Shown here: positions 5,493-10,730 of the stretch, piece after piece
How the letters are laid out: every line of letters begins with the position of its first letter
Position numbering within the stretch: the first letter of the stretch is position 1
Assembly (NCBI GenBank): GCA_020028195.1
Contig: JAHWYE010000031.1
Coordinates: 1-10,730 of the forward strand
Reading direction: 5' to 3'
Source: Nitrospirota bacterium
Lineage (GTDB): Bacteria > Nitrospirota > Nitrospiria > Nitrospirales > Nitrospiraceae
DNA length: 10,730 nucleotides
Made by a program: the position numbers and the translations under genes
Notes under the pieces: generated by a model
What the model saw: the letters and a program-made list of their open reading frames with translations, nothing else
Database searches by the model: none
Told to the model about the DNA's origin: nothing

Positions 5493-8291
5493 ATGGATTA
5501 TAAGGCCACACTGAATCTGCCGCGCACCGACTTTCCGATGAAGGCCAACCTGCCGCAGCGGGAGCCGGAACTGCTCGCCTGGTGGGAGCAGGAGCGTCTC
5601 TATGAGCGCATCCAGGAAGCCGGACGCGACCGCCCGCTCTATGTGCTGCACGACGGCCCCCCCTATGCCAATGGCCGGATTCACATCGGCCACGCGCTGA
5701 ACAAGATCCTAAAAGACATCATCGTCAAGTCCAAGACCATGGCCGGCAAGCACGTGCCTTATGTCCCCGGCTGGGACTGCCACGGGCTGCCGATCGAGCA
5801 TCAAGTCTTAAAAGAGCTGGGTGATAAGAAAAAGGGACTGGATACGCTCGAGGTACGCAAGCTCTGTCGCGAGTATGCCGAGAAGTATTTTCGAATTCAA
5901 CGGGATGAGTTCAAGCGCCTCGGCGTGCTAGGGGATTGGGAACATCCCTATCTCACCATGGACCCATCGTATGAAGCGACGATCTTGCGTGAGTTCGGGA
6001 AGTTCGTGGCAAAGGGTGGCGTCTACAAGGGCTTGAAGCCGGTGCTCTGGTGCACCGTGGATCAGACGGCGCTGGCTGAGGCTGAAGTTGAATACGAGGA
6101 CCATACTTCGCCATCCATCTATGTCAGGTTTCCGCTCAAAGATTCCTCGCCAACTGGGCTCGGCTTTGCTCTTCAAAAGGGCTCCCAAGTATCAGTAGTG
6201 ATTTGGACCACTACGCCTTGGACTCTCCCGGCAAACCAAGCCATTTGCCTGCATCCTGATTGTGATTACGCGTTCGTGGAGGCAGGAGGAGAGATTTTGA
6301 TAATTGCTGAGAAGTTGGTTGACTCGGTTGCTAAGGCATGTGGCTTCACACCGAGGAAAGAAGACATCAAGAAAGGACGTGAAATCTTTGACCATGGCTG
6401 GCTCTGCCGCCGACCCTTGTCCGACGGATTCTCTCCGATCCTGCTTGGCGAGTTTGTGACCTTGGATCAGGGAACTGGCTGTGTGCACATCGCCCCGGGT
6501 CACGGCCAGGAAGACTATGATCTCGCGCTTGAATATAACGCCTCTCGACCCCTAAACGCGTTAAAAGTTCTTGCGCCAGTTGATGACGCCGGCCGTTTTA
6601 CTGAACCAGTCAAGGAGTTCGAAGGGCTGCATGTGTTCAAGGCTAACCCGAAAATCATTCAACGACTGAAAGAAAATCGACTGCTTGTCAATCAGAAGGA
6701 TCTCAGCATCACTCACTCCTATCCCCATTGTTGGCGCTGTAAGAATCCAGTGATTTTCAGAGCCACCGAACAGTGGTTTATCTCGATGGACGAGAAAGGG
6801 TTGCGCAGGCAGGCGCTCGAGGCAATCGATCGTGTGACATGGATCCCCTCCAGAGGTCGTGACCGGATCTATGGGATGATTGAGAACCGCCCGGACTGGT
6901 GTGTGTCCCGTCAGCGCGCCTGGGGTGTTCCGATCCCAGGCTTTACCTGCGTGGCCTGCAAGATCGTGCTTGCTGATCCCAAGGTCATCGAGCATATTGC
7001 CGCGTTGGTCGAACGGCACGGCGTGGATGTCTGGTTCCAGAAGTCCGCCGTGGAGTTGATCCCGAATGGCACGGTCTGCCCCACGTGCGGGGGCCGGTCG
7101 TTCGAGAAGGAGCGGGACATCCTGGATGTCTGGTTTGAGTCCGGCGTCAGCTATGCAGCGGTTCTGAAGCCGCGTGGTTGGGAAGCAGACCTGTATTTGG
7201 AAGGTTCGGACCAACACCGAGGCTGGTTCCACAGTGCGCTCCTGGCTTCCGTCACCACGGATGAAAAGGCTCCATACAAGGCGGTGCTCACGCACGGCTT
7301 TGTGGTGGATGGGGCTGGCAAGAAGATGTCCAAGTCAGCCGGCAATGTGGTGGCACCCCAGGATGTGATCAAGCAATTAGGAGCCGAAATCTTGCGGTGG
7401 TGGGTGGCCGCACAGGATTACCAAGAGGACCTCCGAATCTCTCAAGACATTTTAAAACAGCTTGTAGAGCAGTACCGAAAAATCCGCAACACCTGCCGTT
7501 TCCTGTTGAGCAATCTCTATGATTTTGATCCGGCTTCCCATCGTGTGCCCTTTGAACGCTTGTCGGAGCTAGACCGCTGGGCTCTCATGCGGCTGCATCA
7601 CGTTATGACTAAGGTCCGTCGTGCCTATGAAGCGTTCGACTTTCGCCAGATTGTGCACGAGATGGACTACTTCTGTGCGGTGGACATGAGCGCGATTTAT
7701 CTGGATATCCTGAAAGATCGCCTATACACGTTTCATAGGGATGCTCCATTGCGCCGAAGCTCGCAAACCGTGCTGTTCGAGGTGCTCGTCGCGCTCACGA
7801 AACTCATGGCGCCGATTCTGAGCTTTACGGCTGAGGAAATCTGGAAGATGTTGCCGGAAAGCGTGAGGAAGAGTCCGGAGACGCCTAGCGTGCAGTTGGC
7901 TTCGTTCCCTGAGCCGGATTCAAGGTGGGAGGATGCACAGCTCGCTCAACGGTGGGAGCGGCTGCTGAGAGTCAGGGATAGTGTCCAGGGCTACTTAGAG
8001 CCGAAGCGAAGAGAGAAACTTATTGGCTCATCACTTGAGGCTGGTGTTATGGTGCATGCTGCTCCTGATCTACATGCCTTCCTCAAAGAGTATGAACAGG
8101 AACTGCCAAGTATCTTTATCGTTTCCCAAGTTAAGCTCAAGGAAGATCACGATCTTTCGTCGGATCTGGTTATGAAGTTCTTTCCAGCAGATGGCAAGAA
8201 GTGTGAACGGTGCTGGAACTATCGGTCTGCGGTCGGAACGTTTCCGGAGCATCCAACCTTGTGCGACCGATGCATCGAGGCGATCCGGTAA
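5493..8291 (+). CDS. ileS: Isoleucyl-tRNA synthetase
   Basis: A 932-residue class I aminoacyl-tRNA synthetase charging tRNA-Ile in the cytoplasm. The start MDYKATLNLPRTDFPM matches the N-terminus of E. coli IleS, which supports the ATG at 5493 despite a weak ribosome binding site. The nucleotide-binding signatures are HIGH (64-67) and KMSKS (611-615). The editing domain that hydrolyses Val-tRNA is visible as WTTTPWTLP (238-246) and GTGCVHIAPGHGQEDY further on. An extra pair of CX2C motifs (CVAC, CPTC) sits before the KMSKS half of the catalytic domain. The C-terminal zinc finger has C904, C907, C924 and C927. This is the common bacterial type with a C-terminal zinc knuckle, not the mupirocin-resistant type as far as I can judge. 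Third-position GC varies sharply along the gene. The stop codon shares a base with the lspA start (TAATG), a conserved ileS-lspA pairing that suggests translational coupling. Confidence 0.98.
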   Translation: MDYKATLNLPRTDFPMKANLPQREPELLAWWEQERLYERIQEAGRDRPLYVLHDGPPYANGRIHIGHALNKILKDIIVKSKTMAGKHVPYVPGWDCHGLPIEHQVLKELGDKKKGLDTLEVRKLCREYAEKYFRIQRDEFKRLGVLGDWEHPYLTMDPSYEATILREFGKFVAKGGVYKGLKPVLWCTVDQTALAEAEVEYEDHTSPSIYVRFPLKDSSPTGLGFALQKGSQVSVVIWTTTPWTLPANQAICLHPDCDYAFVEAGGEILIIAEKLVDSVAKACGFTPRKEDIKKGREIFDHGWLCRRPLSDGFSPILLGEFVTLDQGTGCVHIAPGHGQEDYDLALEYNASRPLNALKVLAPVDDAGRFTEPVKEFEGLHVFKANPKIIQRLKENRLLVNQKDLSITHSYPHCWRCKNPVIFRATEQWFISMDEKGLRRQALEAIDRVTWIPSRGRDRIYGMIENRPDWCVSRQRAWGVPIPGFTCVACKIVLADPKVIEHIAALVERHGVDVWFQKSAVELIPNGTVCPTCGGRSFEKERDILDVWFESGVSYAAVLKPRGWEADLYLEGSDQHRGWFHSALLASVTTDEKAPYKAVLTHGFVVDGAGKKMSKSAGNVVAPQDVIKQLGAEILRWWVAAQDYQEDLRISQDILKQLVEQYRKIRNTCRFLLSNLYDFDPASHRVPFERLSELDRWALMRLHHVMTKVRRAYEAFDFRQIVHEMDYFCAVDMSAIYLDILKDRLYTFHRDAPLRRSSQTVLFEVLVALTKLMAPILSFTAEEIWKMLPESVRKSPETPSVQLASFPEPDSRWEDAQLAQRWERLLRVRDSVQGYLEPKRREKLIGSSLEAGVMVHAAPDLHAFLKEYEQELPSIFIVSQVKLKEDHDLSSDLVMKFFPADGKKCERCWNYRSAVGTFPEHPTLCDRCIEAIR

Positions 8292-8797
8292 TGAGGGGAA
8301 CGTCGCGTTATGTGATCTTGGCTGTGGTGAGCGTCGTGACGATCTTCCTGGACCAAGTCAGCAAGGTTCAGATCATGCAGACGATGCGCCTCCACGAATC
8401 CATTCCGATCATCCCCAATTTCTTCAGCATCACCTACATTAGAAATCCTGGGGCGGCTTTCGGAATCCTCGCCTCCAGCAGTAATGGGTTTAGACTGCTG
8501 TTCTTCGGGTTCGCCTCGCTGCTCGCGCTGGTGCTCCTTGGAGCCATTTTTTTCCGCTTGCGGCACGATGACTGGGTGGGGCAACTCAGCATCGCGGCGA
8601 TTTTCGGGGGGGCGCTCGGCAACCTGCTAGATCGAGTGCGCTTCGGGGAAGTGATTGACTTCCTGGATTTCTACATCGATGCCTACCACTGGCCTGCTTT
8701 CAATGTGGCAGATGCCGCGATCAGCGTCGGTGTCTGCTTCCTGATCGCGCACTTCGCGCTCGAGAAGAAACAAGAGGCAGGTCCTGTCACCAGCTAG
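8291..8797 (+). CDS. lspA: Lipoprotein signal peptidase (signal peptidase II)
   Basis: A 168-residue inner-membrane aspartic protease that cleaves the signal peptide of diacylglyceryl-modified prolipoproteins. About four hydrophobic segments are seen, near residues 7-21, 66-88, 97-112 and 140-156. Family motifs are LDQVSK (20-25), RNPGAAFG (51-58), GNLLDR (110-115), VIDF (121-124) and FNVADAAI (137-144). The catalytic pair should be D123 and D141. A longer reading frame starts at 8210, but it would overlap ileS by about 80 bases. The ATG at 8291 overlaps the ileS TAA and gives the usual family length. GAGG is present ten bases upstream, and translation is probably coupled to ileS. The putative lipoprotein at the right end of the window is a plausible substrate. 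The gene converges on uppP with only 15 bases between stops and no obvious terminator. Confidence 0.97.
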   Translation: MRGTSRYVILAVVSVVTIFLDQVSKVQIMQTMRLHESIPIIPNFFSITYIRNPGAAFGILASSSNGFRLLFFGFASLLALVLLGAIFFRLRHDDWVGQLSIAAIFGGALGNLLDRVRFGEVIDFLDFYIDAYHWPAFNVADAAISVGVCFLIAHFALEKKQEAGPVTS

Positions 8798-8812
8798 CAG
8801 CTCTCTTACATC

Positions 8813-9709
8813 TCAGCGAACCACGAACAAGACGATCACCCCGAGGAGCAACCGATAATAGGCGAAGACCCGTAGGGTATGCCGTTGGACGAATGTCAAG
8901 AATGCGGCGATGACGGCCCAGGCAACCACGAAGGATACCAAGAGCCCCAGGGCCAGCCACGCGTAATCCGCATTCGTCAACAGGGCTTCGGCTTTCAGGA
9001 TTTGGTAGGTCGTGGCTGCAATCATGGTGGGGAGAGCGAGAAAGAACGAGTATTCCGTCGCCGTCTTCCGATCCAAGCCGGCCAGCAGCCCACCCACGAT
9101 CGTTGATCCGGACCGCGAGACGCCCGGAATGAGTGAGACACATTGTGCGAGCCCGATCACGAGCGCGGTCATCACGTCAACCTGATCCAGCCGTGTGATG
9201 CGGACTCGATCTCGCATGGCCTCCACGCCGAGAATAATCAATCCACCGATGATCAGTGAGGCCGCGACGGTGTGGGGATTAAAGAGGTAGGTTTCGATCC
9301 AACCGTGCGCAATGAAGCCAATGATGGCGGCCGGCACAAACGCGACGCCCAGTCCAATGAGAAACCATAGATTTCGTTGCTTGTCAGCCGAGCGGCGGAG
9401 GATCGAGATCCATCTTTCTCCGACGGGTCCTTTTTCCTCATGGCGGCTCGTCCGGATCAACTCTCGCAAGGCGGCCTGCTCTTGGATTGCCTGTGATACC
9501 AGGGAAAGGAGTTTGGTCCGCTCGTATGCGACAATGGCCAGGATGGAGCCAAGCTGGATGGAGATCTCAATGCTGGCTGCCACGGCTCCTGTAAAGCCGA
9601 GCACATGACCAACCAGAATCAGGTGTCCGGTGGAGGAGACCGGCAGGAACTCGGTCAGGCCCTCCACCACACCGAGCAAGACCGCGAGTTCAGGCCCCCA
9701 TTCCTTCAT
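8813..9709 (-). CDS. uppP: Undecaprenyl-diphosphatase UppP (BacA)
   Basis: A 298-residue integral membrane enzyme that dephosphorylates undecaprenyl pyrophosphate to recycle the lipid carrier for peptidoglycan and other envelope polymers; overexpression gives bacitracin resistance in E. coli. The two signature motifs are EGLTEFLPVSSTGH (16-29) and PGVSRSGSTI (195-204). E20, H29 and R199 correspond to the catalytic E21, H30 and R174 of E. coli BacA. Several hydrophobic segments follow through to the C-terminus. The protein is about 25 residues longer than the E. coli enzyme. The shift between H29 and R199 places the extra residues in the charged stretch around 76-112, probably a cytoplasmic loop. 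The ATG at 9709 is the first start after an in-frame stop. No good Shine-Dalgarno sequence precedes it, but a promoter is visible 25 bases further up. Confidence 0.96.
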   Translation of the reverse strand: MKEWGPELAVLLGVVEGLTEFLPVSSTGHLILVGHVLGFTGAVAASIEISIQLGSILAIVAYERTKLLSLVSQAIQEQAALRELIRTSRHEEKGPVGERWISILRRSADKQRNLWFLIGLGVAFVPAAIIGFIAHGWIETYLFNPHTVAASLIIGGLIILGVEAMRDRVRITRLDQVDVMTALVIGLAQCVSLIPGVSRSGSTIVGGLLAGLDRKTATEYSFFLALPTMIAATTYQILKAEALLTNADYAWLALGLLVSFVVAWAVIAAFLTFVQRHTLRVFAYYRLLLGVIVLFVVR

Positions 9710-9740
9710 GAGCGGTTCGTGTTACCAAAAAGTAGGCGGG

Positions 9741-9769
9741 ATGATCACAGACTCCGGCTGTCCAGTCAA
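9741..9769 (-). promoter_or_regulatory. Extended -10 promoter of uppP
   Basis: On the minus strand TTGACT (9764-9769) and GATCAT (9741-9746) are spaced by 17 bases. The -10 is preceded by TGT, giving an extended -10 motif (TGTGATCAT). Predicted transcription would start near 9734 and leave a leader of about 25 bases before the uppP ATG. Confidence 0.6.
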
Positions 9770-9817
9770 GCGAGACCGATGTTCTGATCTGGTCGTCCTG
9801 TCGAAGGGTCAAATCTA

Positions 9818-9846
9818 TTGACAAAGCGGCACCAATGGACTACACA
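9818..9846 (+). promoter_or_regulatory. Promoter of the lipoprotein gene
   Basis: A perfect -35 box TTGACA (9818-9823) is followed after 17 bases by TACACA (9841-9846), only three of six to the -10 consensus. The predicted leader of about 90 bases (to 9941) holds no obvious hairpin or reading frame. The 232-bp region 9710-9941 contains this promoter and the divergent uppP promoter, and nothing else I can name. Confidence 0.5.
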
Positions 9847-9926
9847 TCATCGACGCGTGCCAGCGAGCTCATTCATGCGCCGACGCTATCCCATAAATAG
9901 CAATTCGTGAGATGATACAGATCGGA

Positions 9927-9936
9927 GAGGGGGAGG
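9927..9936 (+). promoter_or_regulatory. Strong ribosome binding site deciding the lipoprotein start
   Basis: GAGGGGGAGG ends five bases before the ATG at 9942. It selects this start over the upstream in-frame ATG at 9912, which would place ten mostly polar or acidic residues before the signal peptide. Confidence 0.85.
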
Positions 9937-9941
9937 ATTGC

Positions 9942-10721
9942 ATGAGGCGGTATGTGCTGATGGGAGTTGTTTTGATCACTGCGATGGCCGCTGGCGGGTG
10001 TGTCAGCAAGGGAAAATACACTGAGGCTCTCGCAGATGCTGAAGCGGCCAAGACCGATCTGGAAACGACGCGCGCCCGCAAGAATGCGCTGGAGCAACAG
10101 GTGAAGACACTGAAGGATTTGAATTTGAAGCTGGCCAGCGAGGCACAAGCAGCCAAGGATGAGCTCCAGCGCATTGAGCATGGTCGTGACAAAGAGCGGT
10201 CGAGTATCGAGGGTCGGACCAAGGAGCTGGAGCAGAAGATCAAAGACCTGACTGCCCAGCACCGATCCTTGCGGAATGACTATGAGGATGTCAAACGGCA
10301 CAATGACACGCTCAAGTCTCTGGTCAGTCGGTACCAAAAGGAACTGAAAGACCAGCGCGCGGTGGCACCGCCCAGCCCGCCGACCTCGTCACGCCCGTCT
10401 GTCGGTAGCCCGTCGCCCGCCCCTGGTGGAGGGGCTCCGCCGGCCAGTGTGGCCGGGGCTCAGGCGAAGCTTCCGTCCGACAGAGGCTCCGGCGCGGCGC
10501 CGCTGCCTGCACCAACTCTTCCGACGCCCGGCCTCGCTCCGCTGAATGTGAATACGGCATCGGCGAACGATATGGCGCTGTTTCTTGGACTCACGAAAGA
10601 GGCGGCGGATAGGGTTGTGGCCAATCGCCCGTACAAGATCAAGGGAGAGTTGGTCGCCAAGAATGCCTTGCCCAAAGAGACCTTCGATATGATCAAGGAC
10701 AAGATTACTGTCGCCCCCTGA
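9942..10721 (+). CDS. Lipoprotein with coiled coil and C-terminal helix-hairpin-helix domain
   Basis: A 259-residue predicted secreted lipoprotein. It begins with a signal peptide (MRRY, then a hydrophobic core at 5-17) ending in AGGC, so lipidation and cleavage by LspA are expected at C20. Alanine at -3 is less usual than leucine but allowed. Residues about 27-139 are highly charged, with heptad-like Leu spacing (QVKTLKDLNLKL, KELEQKIKDL, DTLKSLVSRYQKEL), indicating a long coiled coil. Residues 140-198 form a Pro/Ser/Gly/Ala-rich flexible linker. The C-terminus (199-256) resembles the ComEA-like helix-hairpin-helix: LNVNTASANDMALFLGLTKEAADRV and the following half (split here only by the loop near 230). 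In ComEA such domains bind DNA; here the basic and glycine hairpin residues are modest, so protein binding is equally possible. I do not recognise a named gene. Its likely place is the periplasmic face of the inner or outer membrane. Confidence 0.88.
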   Translation: MRRYVLMGVVLITAMAAGGCVSKGKYTEALADAEAAKTDLETTRARKNALEQQVKTLKDLNLKLASEAQAAKDELQRIEHGRDKERSSIEGRTKELEQKIKDLTAQHRSLRNDYEDVKRHNDTLKSLVSRYQKELKDQRAVAPPSPPTSSRPSVGSPSPAPGGGAPPASVAGAQAKLPSDRGSGAAPLPAPTLPTPGLAPLNVNTASANDMALFLGLTKEAADRVVANRPYKIKGELVAKNALPKETFDMIKDKITVAP

Positions 10722-10730
10722 CCGAGCCCA

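Noticed and set aside
6561..7295. 244-codon minus-strand frame opposite ileS
   Set aside because: It lies wholly within well-conserved ileS sequence and shows no family motif.
8210..8290. N-terminal extension of lspA
   Set aside because: The extra 27 residues are encoded inside the ileS zinc-finger region and lack hydrophobic or family character; ATG 8291 gives the normal length.
8798..8812. Bidirectional terminator between lspA and uppP
   Set aside because: The 15-bp gap and flanks contain no GC-rich stem followed by a T-run.
9912..9941. Upstream start for the lipoprotein
   Set aside because: It would put polar residues ahead of the signal peptide, whereas ATG 9942 has a near-ideal ribosome binding site.

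Overview
The window looks like a housekeeping stretch of a bacterial chromosome with moderately high GC. Protein character (Nitrospirota-like ThiC, a bacterial Thi4, IleS and LspA) and the intergenic repeat style make a Nitrospira-type member of the Nitrospirota my best guess. This rests on recall, not on a search. All major genes are recognisable, and I do not see a clear new multi-gene system. The points worth a second look are regulatory or are oddities inside known genes.

Layout. Positions 1-1863 are read on the minus strand. They hold a degenerate receiver-domain protein that runs off the left edge, a small TPR protein, and thi4. Each intergenic gap among these three genes is filled by a repeat: an imperfect inverted repeat at 297-428, and two blocks of degenerate 7-nt tandem units at 958-1058. 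thiC (1888-3828, minus) lies 24 bp upstream of thi4. It is preceded by a full TPP control unit: a sigma70-type promoter, a TPP riboswitch and an intrinsic terminator ending just before the thiC ribosome binding site. thiC makes the pyrimidine precursor and thi4 the thiazole precursor of thiamine, so one TPP-sensing leader can control both branches.

On the plus strand, diverging from thiC, is nadA (quinolinate synthase, NAD biosynthesis). NAD is the substrate from which Thi4 builds the thiazole. After a 172-bp gap rich in inverted repeats come ileS (isoleucyl-tRNA synthetase) and lspA (lipoprotein signal peptidase), with overlapping stop and start codons. uppP (undecaprenyl-pyrophosphate phosphatase, minus strand) converges on lspA with a 15-bp gap. 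A 232-bp divergent promoter region then separates uppP from a plus-strand gene for a secreted lipoprotein with a long coiled coil and a C-terminal helix-hairpin-helix domain. That protein is a predicted LspA substrate.

The most informative details are: a His instead of the sulfur-donating Cys in Thi4, predicting a catalytic sulfide-using enzyme; a pseudo-receiver lacking its phospho-acceptor Asp; strongly uneven third-position GC inside ileS; and the heptamer and inverted repeats between genes.
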